58,472 bases of DNA from Comamonadaceae bacterium (GCA_015999985.1 JAECRA010000001.1:1-58472), one strand, 5' to 3'. Positions 17,200 through 27,279 are shown, counted from the stretch's first letter. Program-made: numbers and translations. Notes: generated by a model from the letters alone, not told the origin.

Positions 17200-18171
17200 T
17201 CATTCGGGTTTGAAGCCGGCGCTTTTGAGCAGATCCGCACTTTGGCGGACATAGCCGGCGATGAACTGCTTGAACTGTTCCGGATCGTTGGCGGGCACAG
17301 GCTCCAGGCCCAACTGAGCCCAGGCGCCATGCTTGGTTTGCTCGGCCACGGCGAGGGTAATCGCGGCATTGAGCTGCTTGACCCGCTCAGGCGGCAAGCC
17401 CTTGGGGGCCCAGACGCCGTACCAGGACGCATAAGTCAGTCCGGGGTAGCCGCTTTCCGCGGCGGTTGGCACGTCGGGAGCCAATGGCACGCGCTTGGCC
17501 GACGTGACGAAGATAGGCTTGACGCGGCCGGCCTTGGCGAGTGGTTGCAGCGCAACCATGGAGTCCAGCAGCATTTGCACATGCCCGCCGGCCACATCGA
17601 CCACGGCAGGCTGGGTGCCCTTGTATGTCACATAGGTGAACTTGGCGTCAGCTGCCTTGGCTAACATCAGCGTGGCCAAGTGGGCCGGTGCACCCGCCGC
17701 CGGAATAGCCGCGGTCCAGCGGTCGCCCTCCTTCTTGGAGTGCGCCAGCACCTCGGAAAGCTTGGTCTGCGTTGATTGCGGGGAGAGCACCAGCATCAGT
17801 GGAGCCTCTGCCACCTTGGCGATCGGCGTAAAGTCGACCTGCGGGTCGTAGGGCGCCTTGGCCATAACTTGTTGCGCGAGCACATGCGTCGCCGCCGAGA
17901 ACAGCAGTGTGTAGCCGTCGGCCGCAGCCGTTTCGACAGACTTGCCCCCCAAAATGCCGTTTGCACCGGATCGATTGTCGACGATGACCGCGACACCCAG
18001 TTGCGTCTGCAACTGAATGGCCAACAAGCGCGCTGCGCTGTCGACGCCACCACCTGCGGCGAATGGTACGACCATGCGGATGGTTTTGTCGGGGAATTTG
18101 GTTTGCGCTTGCGCTGCAGCAGCCACGGGTGCCATGATGAGGACGGCCGCAAGGAGTCTTAAAGGTTTCAT
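17200..18171 (-). CDS. Bug-family (TTT) periplasmic binding protein
   Basis: A 323-residue binding protein with signal peptide MKPLRLLAAVLIMAPVAAAA and the landmarks FPDKTIRMVVPFAAGGG, VDSAARLLA, DNRSGANG and AADGYTLLF. ATG 18171 opens the signal peptide; the upstream frame overlaps the CobW gene. It is the last gene of the hydantoinase-type operon, 35 bp after CobW, and probably binds the substrate of that pathway. Confidence 0.92.
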   Translation of the reverse strand: MKPLRLLAAVLIMAPVAAAAQAQTKFPDKTIRMVVPFAAGGGVDSAARLLAIQLQTQLGVAVIVDNRSGANGILGGKSVETAAADGYTLLFSAATHVLAQQVMAKAPYDPQVDFTPIAKVAEAPLMLVLSPQSTQTKLSEVLAHSKKEGDRWTAAIPAAGAPAHLATLMLAKAADAKFTYVTYKGTQPAVVDVAGGHVQMLLDSMVALQPLAKAGRVKPIFVTSAKRVPLAPDVPTAAESGYPGLTYASWYGVWAPKGLPPERVKQLNAAITLAVAEQTKHGAWAQLGLEPVPANDPEQFKQFIAGYVRQSADLLKSAGFKPE

Positions 18172-18206
18172 GTTGTCTCCGAAATGTTGGTGGGAAAGGA
18201 CCTGGC

Positions 18207-19253
18207 CTACGCTCTGCGGCGCCGACGAGTCATCACGTTCAACAGGTCGTCCAGGGACTGGACATCGAGACCGCGCGTGATAAAGACGATGCGGGTGCGC
18301 CGGTCTTCGCCGGGCCACTCGGGCAGCGATTCGGGCGGCTGGAACAAGTGCTGGACACCGTGGAACACCAGCGGCTGGTTGGGTTGCCCTGCGATATGCA
18401 CAATGCCCTTGACGCGCAGCAGGTCCTCGCCGCGCATCGCGATCACCATGTCCAGCCAGTTGGCGAAGCCCTCCAGCGGCAGCGGCTCGTCGCGCACAAT
18501 CACGAAAGACTGGATGCCTTGTCCGTGCGACTTATCAACACCTCTGTTGTCGCTTGGGACCACTGGCCGGAATGCAGGAGATGTCTCCAGCTGGAACGCG
18601 GGCGCCGCCTTGGGGTCGGGCTGCAGCAGCGCGCGAAGGGCATGTGCCTGCTCCGCCGCATTGGCCTGCAAGTTCGCAGTTGGGTTCATGGTCCAAAGCT
18701 GTTCCAGCAGCATGGAATCGACAGGGACTTGCAGCAAGTCCGTCTTCGTCAAGAAAACCGCGTCGGCCACGGCCAGCTGGCGCGCGGCTTCAGAGTGCTG
18801 CCGTAGCGTGGCCAGACCCAGCACCGCATCCAGTGTGCAGGCGATGCCCGCCAGGCCGAAGTGCTCGCGCACTGCCGGTTCGGCCATCAGTGTGCGCAGA
18901 ATCGGTCCTGGGTCCGCCAGACCGCTGGTCTCGATCAGCACGCGCTTCGGCGGCTTTGGCCGTTTGAGCAAGCCTACGAGTGCCTGGACCAGATCGCCAC
19001 GCACTGCGCAGCACAGGCAGCCGTTGGCCAGCAGCACTGTGTCCTCGTGCGTGGCGGCCACCAGATCGTGGTCGATGCCGACCTCGCCGAACTCGTTGAC
19101 GATCACCGCCGTGTCATGCAGGTCGGGCAGCTTGAGGAGCTGGTTGAGCAACGTGGTCTTGCCGCTACCGAGGAAGCCCGTGAGCACGGTCACGGGAATG
19201 CGCGGGCCGGCAAGCATGGCGGTAGCCAGCAGTGAAGAGAAGTGCCCGCTCAT
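18207..19253 (-). CDS. CobW/COG0523 family metal-chaperone GTPase
   Basis: A 348-residue G3E P-loop GTPase. The Walker A motif GFLGSGKT is at residues 26-33, the metal-binding GCLCC motif at 78-82, and ETSGLADP and LTKTDL (TKxD base recognition) follow; the CobW C-terminal domain ends the protein. Members hand metals such as Zn2+ or Co2+ to client proteins. Its place directly behind HyuA, HyuB and a Cys-x-Cys protein suggests those are its clients. ATG 19253 is chosen; ATG 19217 is also possible. Confidence 0.9.
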   Translation of the reverse strand: MSGHFSSLLATAMLAGPRIPVTVLTGFLGSGKTTLLNQLLKLPDLHDTAVIVNEFGEVGIDHDLVAATHEDTVLLANGCLCCAVRGDLVQALVGLLKRPKPPKRVLIETSGLADPGPILRTLMAEPAVREHFGLAGIACTLDAVLGLATLRQHSEAARQLAVADAVFLTKTDLLQVPVDSMLLEQLWTMNPTANLQANAAEQAHALRALLQPDPKAAPAFQLETSPAFRPVVPSDNRGVDKSHGQGIQSFVIVRDEPLPLEGFANWLDMVIAMRGEDLLRVKGIVHIAGQPNQPLVFHGVQHLFQPPESLPEWPGEDRRTRIVFITRGLDVQSLDDLLNVMTRRRRRA

Positions 19254-19356
19254 GGCGCGGCCGATCCGGCCCTGCACGGGCGCTTGCGTATCGCGTTCAT
19301 GGTGTGTCTCCAGAGACGGCCCTCTTGTGGGGTGTCTTCGTCGGGGTGGGGCATGT

Positions 19357-19722
19357 TTATCCGTGCAGATCGTTGATCGAGCGCAACGTGCGCTCCAGGC
19401 GCTGCAGCAGCCAGTCTGCGGTCGGAACAGGCACCTGCCTTGCCACCACCGCGTCCAGCAAGTCACGCAGCGGCTGGCTGCCTAGGTCCCGGCCCTGGCG
19501 GGCCTGGAACCAGGCAGCGATCTCGGCGTCGTCGTGGCGCTCCCCGCCGTCCTGCAGATAGTCCACGATGTCCAGCTCGAAGTCCTCCAGCCGCAGGCTG
19601 ACGCCGCCCGCACCGCACCCGCAGGCGCTGCCCAAGGCCACGTGACGCAGCGCGAGCGCGCTCCACAAGTCCAGCAGTTGCTCGGCGAGCGCGATGGTGG
19701 GGTCGGCCACTACGGAGCTCAC
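19357..19722 (-). CDS. small Cys-x-Cys protein in the hydantoinase operon
   Basis: A 121-residue acidic protein without a family I can name. It has Cys34-Gly-Cys36 in SACGCGAGG, an acidic stretch [12 protein letters not shown], and His63 near other polar residues; there is no signal peptide. Its start overlaps the HyuB stop by 4 bp (ATGA), which implies translational coupling and a real gene. By analogy with the small zinc-binding subunits of acetophenone and acetone carboxylases it may be a metal-binding subunit of the HyuA/HyuB enzyme. That is inference from position and cysteines only. Confidence 0.75.
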   Translation of the reverse strand: MSSVVADPTIALAEQLLDLWSALALRHVALGSACGCGAGGVSLRLEDFELDIVDYLQDGGERHDDAEIAAWFQARQGRDLGSQPLRDLLDAVVARQVPVPTADWLLQRLERTLRSINDLHG

Positions 19723-21503
19723 TGCCCGGCCCAGGCAAGGTCGGCAGAGCCGCTGCTGCCACCGGCGGCACTGCGCAGCGAGCGTGTGGCTTCCTGGTCC
19801 ACCTGACCTTTGGAGTCCAGCGCGACCTTGTAGACCTTGCGCGCGACATCGGCGCTCACATAGCCCTCGCGCACGTCCTCGGCCACCTTGTCTAGTTCGC
19901 GCTCCAACGGATTGCCGAAGCCTCCACCGCCTCCCGATAGCATCTTGTAGGCGTCGCCGCGCTCAAGTCGCACGTTGAAGATCTTCGCGTTGGCGTGGTC
20001 GGTCTTCCACTCGCCTTTGTGGCGCACGGCCAAGCCGTTGCCCATGGCGTCGCCACCTCCTTCCAGTCCCCAGGGCTTGCAGTGCACGCGGTCAATCCGA
20101 GTGGTCACCGTGAAGGGAGCTAATGCCTGCACCACCATCTCGGCGCCCAGGCCGCCGCGGTACTGGCCCGCGCCCCCAGAATCCTTGCGGATCTCATACT
20201 TTTCCACCAGCACTGGGTATTTGGCCTCCAACTGCTCGGTCGGGCTGTTGTGCGTGTCACCGTCGTTGATGCAGACTGTGACGGATACGCCGTCTTCCTT
20301 GCTTTTGGCACCCCACCCGCCGCCCAGCGGGCCGATGCCCACAATGAACAAACGACCGTCTTCAGGGCTGATGCCATGGATGTTCGGAAACACCAGATCG
20401 GCGTGGTGGCCGGCGATGGAGCGGTCGGGAATGGCCGCTGCCAATGCTTTAAAGATAGTGTCGATCACCGTCATTGGAAAGGTCATCCAGACGCGCATCG
20501 GATAGGGGCGCTCCGCGCTGATGACCGTGCCCATGGGCATGATGACCTTGAGAGGGCGGAATGAGCCGTCGTTGACCGGGTAGTCGGTCGGCGTGGTCAA
20601 ACACTTGTAAGCCACCTGCGCGCAGGCAATGCCGGTGGTGAAGCCCGAGTTGTAGAAGCCCCGCACCTGCTTGCTGACGTCCGACAGGTCGATCGTCATC
20701 TCGTCGCCAGTGACCGTGACCTTCACCTTGATGGGGATGCGCTTGCCAATCTCCAGGCCGTCGTCGTCCATAAAAGATTCAGCTTCGTACACGCCGTCGG
20801 GGATCGACAGCGTGTTCTTGCGCGCAACGGCTTCGCTGGAGTCCATGATCTGCAGGATGGAGCCGTTGACGGCATCGACACCGTAGCGCTGCAGCAGCTC
20901 CACATAGCGGCGCTCGCCGGTCGTGATGGCCGTGATCTGCGCGCGCAAGTCGCCCAGGGCGCGTTCGGCCAAGCGAACATTCATAGCGATGATGTCCACG
21001 AGGTCCTGGTTCACCACGCCTTCTGTCTGGTACTTCATGATGGGAATCTGGATTCCCTCGCTGAAGATGTCAGTGGTCACGTTACCCAGCGTGCCGCCCA
21101 CGTCCAGCCAATGCGCCATGCAGCAGGTGAAGCCTTCGAGTCGGCCTTCGTGGAACACCGGCATCGTGAACGTGAAATGGTTCAGGTGGCTGCCTGTGGT
21201 GTAGGCATCGTTGGTTACGAGGATGTCGCCGGGTTTGATACGGTCGTAGCCGAAGTGACGGATCTTGGCCTTTACAGTCTCGCTCATTCCGCGAATGAAC
21301 ATCGGAAGCCCGAGTCCGATGGACACCGTGTCGCCTTCCTTGGTGAACAGGCCCACCGTGAAGTCCAGCGCCTCGTAGATGATGAGGTTGTAGGCTGTGC
21401 GCGTGAGGTTGGTCTTCATTTCCTCCGTCACGGCGTACAGGCCGTTGCGGATGATCTCGACGGTGACCGGATCAACGGTCGTGATTTCTGCTGTAGTGTT
21501 CAT
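19719..21503 (-). CDS. hydantoinase B/oxoprolinase-type subunit (HyuB-like)
   Basis: A 594-residue member of the HyuB/HydB family (PF02538), recognised by TVEIIRNGLYAVTEEMKTNLTRTA, the MFIRGM region, GDILVTNDAYTTGSHLNH and the glycine-rich GSGG-type C-terminal segment. With HyuA it forms ATP-dependent hydantoinases, oxoprolinases or ketone carboxylases. It overlaps HyuA by 4 bp upstream and the small Cys-x-Cys gene by 4 bp downstream, a tight three-gene unit. Confidence 0.92.
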   Translation of the reverse strand: MNTTAEITTVDPVTVEIIRNGLYAVTEEMKTNLTRTAYNLIIYEALDFTVGLFTKEGDTVSIGLGLPMFIRGMSETVKAKIRHFGYDRIKPGDILVTNDAYTTGSHLNHFTFTMPVFHEGRLEGFTCCMAHWLDVGGTLGNVTTDIFSEGIQIPIMKYQTEGVVNQDLVDIIAMNVRLAERALGDLRAQITAITTGERRYVELLQRYGVDAVNGSILQIMDSSEAVARKNTLSIPDGVYEAESFMDDDGLEIGKRIPIKVKVTVTGDEMTIDLSDVSKQVRGFYNSGFTTGIACAQVAYKCLTTPTDYPVNDGSFRPLKVIMPMGTVISAERPYPMRVWMTFPMTVIDTIFKALAAAIPDRSIAGHHADLVFPNIHGISPEDGRLFIVGIGPLGGGWGAKSKEDGVSVTVCINDGDTHNSPTEQLEAKYPVLVEKYEIRKDSGGAGQYRGGLGAEMVVQALAPFTVTTRIDRVHCKPWGLEGGGDAMGNGLAVRHKGEWKTDHANAKIFNVRLERGDAYKMLSGGGGGFGNPLERELDKVAEDVREGYVSADVARKVYKVALDSKGQVDQEATRSLRSAAGGSSGSADLAWAGQ

Positions 21504-23578
21504 GACCGGTCGCTCCCTATTTCGATTTGCAGGTTGCCGAGTTCGTCGACACGGAGCTGGTCTCCAGGCTGCACGACGGTGGTGGATGCGTGTTCCTCAA
21601 TGAGGGCCGGGCCGGAAATCTCGTTGCCGGCCAGTAGGCGGTCCCGAACGTACACCGGCGTATCGGCCCATCCGCCAGCGCGAAAGTACACCGGTTTGAC
21701 GGCGCGCACGGCCAGCTTGTCGGGCGTGGCGTTGCCTTTTTCCACGCTATGCTTGGGCGGCTTCTTCATGGTGCCCAGCACAGTCACGCGCAGGCTGACC
21801 AGGTCGGCCGGCTCCTTGGGGGCGGAGGTGCCGTAGCGTACCTTGTGTAGTTCGTCGAACTGCTGCTTGATCGCGCCGCGGTCCTTGCCAGCGAAGTAAG
21901 CCAGCGGGAGGTCCACCGTGACGGCGTGTTCCTGTCCCACATAGCGCATGTCGGCGGCACGTTCGATGACCACACCGTCGGCTTTCACGCCAGACGCTGC
22001 AAGAGCGGCGCGACCCTCGTCCTCCATCGTCTTGTAGGCGGCCTCGATCTCTTCGAACGACACGTCGTTGAGTTTGCGGAATACGGACCGCACATAGTCG
22101 TAGCGCAGATCCGAGAACAGCATGCCGTAGGCCGAGAAGTAGCCCGGCGCGTGCGGGATCAGCACCTTTCGGATGCCGATCTCGCGCGCAATGGCCGAGG
22201 CATGTAGCGGGCCGGCGCCGCCGTAGACGACCATCGTGAAGCTGCCGGCGTCCAGACCGCGCTCCGTGGTGACGGCTTTAACGGCGTGCGACATCTGCGT
22301 GACCGCGATACGCAGGATACCGTCGGCCGCAGCGGTTGGATCCAGGCCCAGCGGCGTCGCGATACGCTCCGCCACTTGACGCTGGCAGCTGTCCAGGTCG
22401 AGCTTGAGCTCGCCGCCGAGGAAGTTGTCCTTGTCCAGCCGGCCCAGCACCAGGTTGGCATCAGTCACTGTCGGCTCCTTGCCGCCGCGGCCGTAGGCCA
22501 CCGGGCCGGGGATGGAGCCGGCGCTTTTCGGTCCGACACGCAGAGCGTTGCCTGTTTCCACTCGGGCGATGGAGCCGCCACCCGTGCCGACCTCGTGGAT
22601 GTCCATCATCGGGATCTGGATCGGCAAGGCCTGCTCGTAGCCGCCTATCAGTGCCGAGCCGGTCGTCAAGGGCCGGCCTTCGCTGATCACGCCGGCCTTG
22701 GCCGTGGTGCCGCCCATGTCGAAGGCAATCGCGTCGCCCATTCCCAGCTGCGCGCAGATAGCCTGTGCTCCGATCACGCCCGCGGCAGGGCCGGATTCGA
22801 GCATGCGCACGCAGCCGACTTTAGCGTGCTCTACCGGGAACAGGCCGCCAGTAGATTGCACGATGTAGAAGTCACCGTCGAAGCCCTTGCCCGCGAGGTG
22901 GCTCTCCAACTGGCCCAGGTACTCGCTGACGCGAGGGCCGACGTAGGCGTTCGCCACGGCCGTGGAGACGCGCTCAAACTCGCGGTATTCCTGGCTCAAT
23001 TCGTGCGAGGCGCAGACGAAGGCGCCGGGCAGTTCTTCCTGCAGGATCTGCTTGACGCGCTGTTCGTGCGCAGGGTTACGGTAGGAATGCAGCAGCAGTA
23101 CCGCGACGGCTTCGACTTGTTGGCCCTTGAGGTCGCGGGCCAGCTCGCGCACGGCGGCCTCGTCCAGCGGCTTGTGGGTGCTGCCGTCGGCACGCAGCCT
23201 CTCTGCCACCTCGAAGCGCAGGGAGCGCCTCACCAGCGGCTTGTGCTTGTCGAAGAACAGGTTGTAGGCGTCTGGCCGGTTCACTCGGCCGATCTCGTAG
23301 ATGTCTCGGAAGCCCTCGGTGATCAGCAACGCCGTGTTCGCGCCGGTGCGTTCCAATAATGTGTTGATTGCAATCGTGGAGCCGTGCAGGAAGAGATGGC
23401 CATCACGCCAATCGATGTCGGCGCTGTCTATCGTCGCCTGGATGCCTTTGACGAGCTCGCCGTGGGTGGACAACGCCTTGCCGAACAGCAGTCTGCCGGT
23501 CGACTCGTCGAAGGCGGCCATATCGGTGAAAGTGCCACCGATGTCGACGGCGATGCGCAGCTTGGGTTTGGTTACCAT
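21500..23578 (-). CDS. hydantoinase A/oxoprolinase-type subunit (HyuA-like)
   Basis: A 692-residue ATP-binding subunit with the N-terminal nucleotide site DIGGTFTDMAAF (residues ~12-23), the central FDMGGTTAKAGV and VYGGAGPLHA, an actin-like ATPase layout shared by N-methylhydantoinase A, 5-oxoprolinase and acetone/acetophenone carboxylase subunits. The length fits the family. It is followed by HyuB, a small protein and a CobW chaperone, which argues for a metal-dependent carboxylase or hydrolase. Which reaction cannot be told from sequence. Confidence 0.92.
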   Translation of the reverse strand: MVTKPKLRIAVDIGGTFTDMAAFDESTGRLLFGKALSTHGELVKGIQATIDSADIDWRDGHLFLHGSTIAINTLLERTGANTALLITEGFRDIYEIGRVNRPDAYNLFFDKHKPLVRRSLRFEVAERLRADGSTHKPLDEAAVRELARDLKGQQVEAVAVLLLHSYRNPAHEQRVKQILQEELPGAFVCASHELSQEYREFERVSTAVANAYVGPRVSEYLGQLESHLAGKGFDGDFYIVQSTGGLFPVEHAKVGCVRMLESGPAAGVIGAQAICAQLGMGDAIAFDMGGTTAKAGVISEGRPLTTGSALIGGYEQALPIQIPMMDIHEVGTGGGSIARVETGNALRVGPKSAGSIPGPVAYGRGGKEPTVTDANLVLGRLDKDNFLGGELKLDLDSCQRQVAERIATPLGLDPTAAADGILRIAVTQMSHAVKAVTTERGLDAGSFTMVVYGGAGPLHASAIAREIGIRKVLIPHAPGYFSAYGMLFSDLRYDYVRSVFRKLNDVSFEEIEAAYKTMEDEGRAALAASGVKADGVVIERAADMRYVGQEHAVTVDLPLAYFAGKDRGAIKQQFDELHKVRYGTSAPKEPADLVSLRVTVLGTMKKPPKHSVEKGNATPDKLAVRAVKPVYFRAGGWADTPVYVRDRLLAGNEISGPALIEEHASTTVVQPGDQLRVDELGNLQIEIGSDRS

Positions 23579-23592
23579 GTTGTTTCTCCTGG

Positions 23593-24453
23593 TCAGGTGG
23601 CAGAGCGGTCCGTGCCGATGCGGTTGCGCAGCACGCCAAGGCCCGTGATCTCGACCTCAACGGTGTCGCCTTCCTTCATGTAGAGAGGCGGCTCGCGGCG
23701 GTCGCCCACGCCACCTGGCGTGCCGGTGGCGATCACGTCGCCGGGCGACAGCGGCGTGAAGCGCGACACGTAGGCGACGATGGTCGGGATGTCGAAGATC
23801 AGGTCCGACAGGCGCGCTTTCTGCATGACTTGGCCGTTAACCCGGGTCTCGAGCTGAAGATTCGTCACATCCGGCACTTCGTCGCAGGTGGCCAGGTGCG
23901 GGCCGAAGGGCGCTGTGCCGGGAAAGTTTTTGCCGGGGGTGAATTGGTGCGTGTGGCGCTGCCAGTCCCGCACGCTGACGTCGTTGAAGCAGGCGTAGCC
24001 GGCAATGTGGTCGAACGCCCTGTCCTTGGCTATGTGACGGCCGCCCTTGCCGATCACGAAGGCCAGTTCGCCCTCCCAGTCGAAACGCTCGGAGAAGGAC
24101 GGGCGCAACACTTCGTCGCCGTGCGCCGCCAGCGAGTCATTGAAACGCAGGAACAGGGACGGGTGTTCGCTGTCGCCGCGCTTGGTCTCGGCGACGTGGG
24201 TCTTGTAGTTCAGTCCGACGCAGATCAGCTTGCCAGGGCTGGGGATCACCGGCAGCAGGCGGACGTTGGACTTGGCCACCCGGGTGCCGGACTGGCCCGC
24301 TTGTTGTTCTAGTTCAGAGAGTGCATCGGCGCGCAGCACGGACACCAGGTCGGGATATTGCGCCAGGAATTGGTTCGGTGGAAGGACGATGTCATTCTCG
24401 GCATCCAGTCCGTAAATAGACCGGCCGTCGAGTTCAAAGCTGGTAAGTCGCAT
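23593..24453 (-). CDS. fumarylacetoacetate hydrolase family protein
   Basis: A 286-residue FAH-fold enzyme with CVGLNYKTHVAET, FDWEGELAFVIGK, NDVSVRDWQ and GDVIATGTPGGVG, covering the metal ligands and the closing motif. It is first in the hydantoinase-type operon, 14 bp before HyuA. Members split 3-oxo acids or decarboxylate oxaloacetate-like compounds. A 3-oxo acid produced by a ketone carboxylase would be a chemically sensible substrate. Confidence 0.9.
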   Translation of the reverse strand: MRLTSFELDGRSIYGLDAENDIVLPPNQFLAQYPDLVSVLRADALSELEQQAGQSGTRVAKSNVRLLPVIPSPGKLICVGLNYKTHVAETKRGDSEHPSLFLRFNDSLAAHGDEVLRPSFSERFDWEGELAFVIGKGGRHIAKDRAFDHIAGYACFNDVSVRDWQRHTHQFTPGKNFPGTAPFGPHLATCDEVPDVTNLQLETRVNGQVMQKARLSDLIFDIPTIVAYVSRFTPLSPGDVIATGTPGGVGDRREPPLYMKEGDTVEVEITGLGVLRNRIGTDRSAT

Positions 24454-24521
24454 GGCGTCTCCGTGTGTGTGAGGCCCGACTTTAGGAACGCACGAGAAAT
24501 CTGAATACTCAGAAGTCCGTG

Positions 24522-24541
24522 ATATCAGCTATGCTTGATAT
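24522..24541. promoter_or_regulatory. candidate LysR operator
   Basis: The arms ATATCA (24522-24527) and TGATAT (24536-24541) frame 8 nt in the divergent gap between the FAH and LysR starts. The right arm ends 18 bp before the LysR start codon, suiting autoregulation. Confidence 0.4.
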
Positions 24542-24559
24542 GGCAATTCGGAGAACACG

Positions 24560-25510
24560 ATGAATATCGCAGGGGTCAGGTTGTTTTTGGAAGTTGCGGA
24601 TGCCGGCAGTCTGAGCAAGGTCGCAACGCGCCGGGCCACAGCGCAATCGCACATCAGCCGACAGATCACGGATTTCGAAACCCAATGTGGAGGTCGGTTG
24701 TTCCATCGCACCGGACGTGGCGTTGCTCTGACGGAGTTTGGCTCGCGGTTGGTACCACAGCTGCGGTTGTGGCTGCACGAAACCGAGCAACTGATGCAGG
24801 AAATGCGCGCCAGCGCGGGCGCGCTGCTGGGCACTGTCCGGCTCGGGATCATTCCCTCGGCGGCCCATCCGCTGGTGACAAGACTGTTCTCGGAACTGCA
24901 AACGCGGCATCCTGGCATTCGGCTCAGCATTGTTGAAGCGCAAGGCATCGAGCTCGATGTCCTGCTGGATACGGGCGCCGTAGATCTGGCTGTATTGTTT
25001 CGTTTTGCACCTCCACGCGGGCAGGACGAGGTATTGCTATGCAGCGCCGACACCTATCTCGTGGGGGCTTCGGGCGACCGCCTCACAGGTGCACCGATGG
25101 TTTCATTTGACATGTTGGAGGGCCTGCGGTTGGTCCTGCCCCGAGCCCCGAGCCCCTGGCGCGAAGCGCTGGACGAGGCTGCGCGCAGCCTCGGGTTCAA
25201 GCTCCAGGTGGTAGCAGAAGCGGACTCGCTTAGCGTTCAAAAGCAGCTTGTGGCACACAACCTGGGATTGCATTCCGTGCTTGGCCCTTACTCGATGCAC
25301 GCGGAACTCTCGCGGGGTGAGCTTCAGGCCAGCCGACTGGTAAACCCGGATCTGCACCGGCATGTAGCCCTTGCATATCCGCGCCACGGCAAACTGTCTG
25401 CCGCATCGCGAGAAGTCGCCGACATATTGCAGAAGCTGGTCAAGTCCTGGGGCGACAAGCTGAACGAACCCTTCGCCCCCGCACGCCTCCAAACGAGGAC
25501 GGAGGCATAG
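24560..25510 (+). CDS. LysR-family transcriptional regulator
   Basis: A 316-residue regulator with an N-terminal HTH (MNIAGVRLFLEVADAGSLSK, then RRATAQSHISRQITDFE) and a periplasmic-binding-protein-like sensor domain. It is divergent from the FAH-HyuA-HyuB operon with 106 bp between starts, and probably controls it. The inducer is unknown. Confidence 0.92.
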   Translation: MNIAGVRLFLEVADAGSLSKVATRRATAQSHISRQITDFETQCGGRLFHRTGRGVALTEFGSRLVPQLRLWLHETEQLMQEMRASAGALLGTVRLGIIPSAAHPLVTRLFSELQTRHPGIRLSIVEAQGIELDVLLDTGAVDLAVLFRFAPPRGQDEVLLCSADTYLVGASGDRLTGAPMVSFDMLEGLRLVLPRAPSPWREALDEAARSLGFKLQVVAEADSLSVQKQLVAHNLGLHSVLGPYSMHAELSRGELQASRLVNPDLHRHVALAYPRHGKLSAASREVADILQKLVKSWGDKLNEPFAPARLQTRTEA

Positions 25511-25553
25511 TCAGAGTATCGCGGCAGTTGATGGCGCCGTCCGGCCGAACACA

Positions 25554-27110
25554 CTAGCTGCGTGTTTGCAGCCCCCTGCGGTACTGCACAGCTTCCGCCA
25601 CGTGGCTGACGGCGACATCATCGCAAGCTTCCAGGTCGGCCACGGTGCGCGCCACTTTCATGGCACGGTGCGTGGCGCGAGCGCTCCAGCCCAGACGGGC
25701 TGCGGCAGTGGTCAGGAAACTGGCGGCGTTGGGCTCCAGGCGAACATGTTCATCGATCGCCTGGCCTTGCAAAGCCTGGTTGGCGTGGCCTTGCCTGGCC
25801 ATGGCTCGGGCCCGCGCAGTCGTGCAGCGTTCGCGCAAGGTGGCGGAGGGCTCGCCCGCCGGAGCTGCGAGTAGTTCGTCTGTCGAAAGCGAACCAATCT
25901 CGACATGCAGATCAATGCGGTCTATCAAGGGGCCGGACAGCTTGCCCTGGTAGCGTGAAACTTGATCAGGCGTGCAGCGGCAGGCGCGCACGCGTGAACC
26001 CAGGTAGCCGCAAGGGCACGGGTTCATGGCTGCGATCAGCTGAAAGCGTGCGGGAAAGTCTGCGCGCTGGGCCGCGCGTGAGATGGTGATGTGCCCACTC
26101 TCCAGCGGCTCTCGCAAGGCTTCCAGCGCCATTCTCGGAAATTCAGGCAACTCGTCCAGAAACAACACGCCTTCGTGCGCCATGGAGATCTCCCCCGGCC
26201 TTGGCGGTGAACCACCACCGACCAAGGCGACCGCGCTGGCTGAATGATGCGGCGCGCGCGTGGGACGTTGGCGCCACTGATCGAGTTTGAAGGTGCCTCC
26301 CAGGCTGGCGATGGCAGCGCTTTGCAAGGCTTCGTTCACTTGCATGGGAGGCAACAGGCCAGCGAATCTTTGGGCCAGCATGGACTTTCCGGTTCCAGGG
26401 GGCCCCATCATCAGCAGCGAATGACCACCCGCGGCGGCGATCTCCAAAGCACGCTTGGCGGCGGCCTGGCCCTTGACATCCATCAGGTCGGGGTAAGGGG
26501 GCGTGCTGGGGTGCGCTACGGTCTCGACTCTCGACCAGCCCCCGTCCGTTCCTGTCATGGAGTCTGTGGGGTCCGATTGCGATCGCTCTGAGGCAGGCAG
26601 GAATTGCGCCACCACATCGAGCAGATGTCGTGCGCGGTAAACCGCCATGCCAGGCACCAGGGCCGCTTCTTCCGCGCTGCCGGGCGGCAAGACCAGTTGC
26701 GCATCGACGCCTTGTTGGTGCAGCGCTACGCCCATGGCCAACGCGCCGCGAACGGGCCGCAACTCTCCTGAGAGCGACAGCTCACCGGCAAACTCCCAAC
26801 CTGCCAGGCGTATGCCATTGATTTGTCCACTGGCAGCCAAAATACCGAGTGCAATGGGCAAGTCAAAGCGACCGGAATCCTTGGGCAGGTCCGCGGGAGC
26901 CAGATTCACGGTGATGCGCTGGTTATGGGGGAACTCCAGTCCGCTGTTTTGCAATGCGCTTCGAACGCGCTCGCGGGCTTCCTTCACTTCCACGTCGGCC
27001 AGCCCCACCAGCGTGAAGCTGGGCAGACCGTTGGCCAGATGAACCTCCACAGTGACTTGAGGTGCCTCCAGACCCATCAGCGCGCGGCTGGCAACCAGAC
27101 TCAAGCCCAT
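25554..27110 (-). CDS. YifB family Mg-chelatase-like AAA+ ATPase (ComM homologue)
   Basis: A 518-residue protein: an N-terminal ChlI/Lon-like domain (SLVASRALMGLEAP onward), a central AAA+ module with Walker A MGPPGTGKS and Walker B LFLDELPEF, and the C-terminal Mg_chelatase_C domain. ComM homologues promote branch migration during integration of transformed DNA. Start ATG 27110 matches the universal family N-terminus MGLSLVASRA. It is a housekeeping gene bordering the repeat-flanked catabolic cassette. Confidence 0.93.
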   Translation of the reverse strand: MGLSLVASRALMGLEAPQVTVEVHLANGLPSFTLVGLADVEVKEARERVRSALQNSGLEFPHNQRITVNLAPADLPKDSGRFDLPIALGILAASGQINGIRLAGWEFAGELSLSGELRPVRGALAMGVALHQQGVDAQLVLPPGSAEEAALVPGMAVYRARHLLDVVAQFLPASERSQSDPTDSMTGTDGGWSRVETVAHPSTPPYPDLMDVKGQAAAKRALEIAAAGGHSLLMMGPPGTGKSMLAQRFAGLLPPMQVNEALQSAAIASLGGTFKLDQWRQRPTRAPHHSASAVALVGGGSPPRPGEISMAHEGVLFLDELPEFPRMALEALREPLESGHITISRAAQRADFPARFQLIAAMNPCPCGYLGSRVRACRCTPDQVSRYQGKLSGPLIDRIDLHVEIGSLSTDELLAAPAGEPSATLRERCTTARARAMARQGHANQALQGQAIDEHVRLEPNAASFLTTAAARLGWSARATHRAMKVARTVADLEACDDVAVSHVAEAVQYRRGLQTRS

Positions 27111-27279
27111 ACCGAATTTTCTCTTTCCATGAACATCCCGAAACGGGTAATGCACCAGACGCTCGCCGCACGCGAATGGTGCGGCGGCTTTTCTGGTATT
27201 CGCCCGTTCGCTTGGAGCTTTTTGGCTCGGCGAATCTACAGTGGGCATGCTCCCTTAGAAACCACTCCTCGGATGTCGA

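Noticed and set aside
18184..19485. 433-residue rightward open frame over CobW
   Set aside because: Ser/Arg/Thr-rich shadow; CobW on the other strand has Walker A and GCLCC motifs.
22286..23359. 357-residue open frame antisense to HyuA
   Set aside because: Low-complexity composition, no ribosome site or family pattern, and fully inside HyuA.
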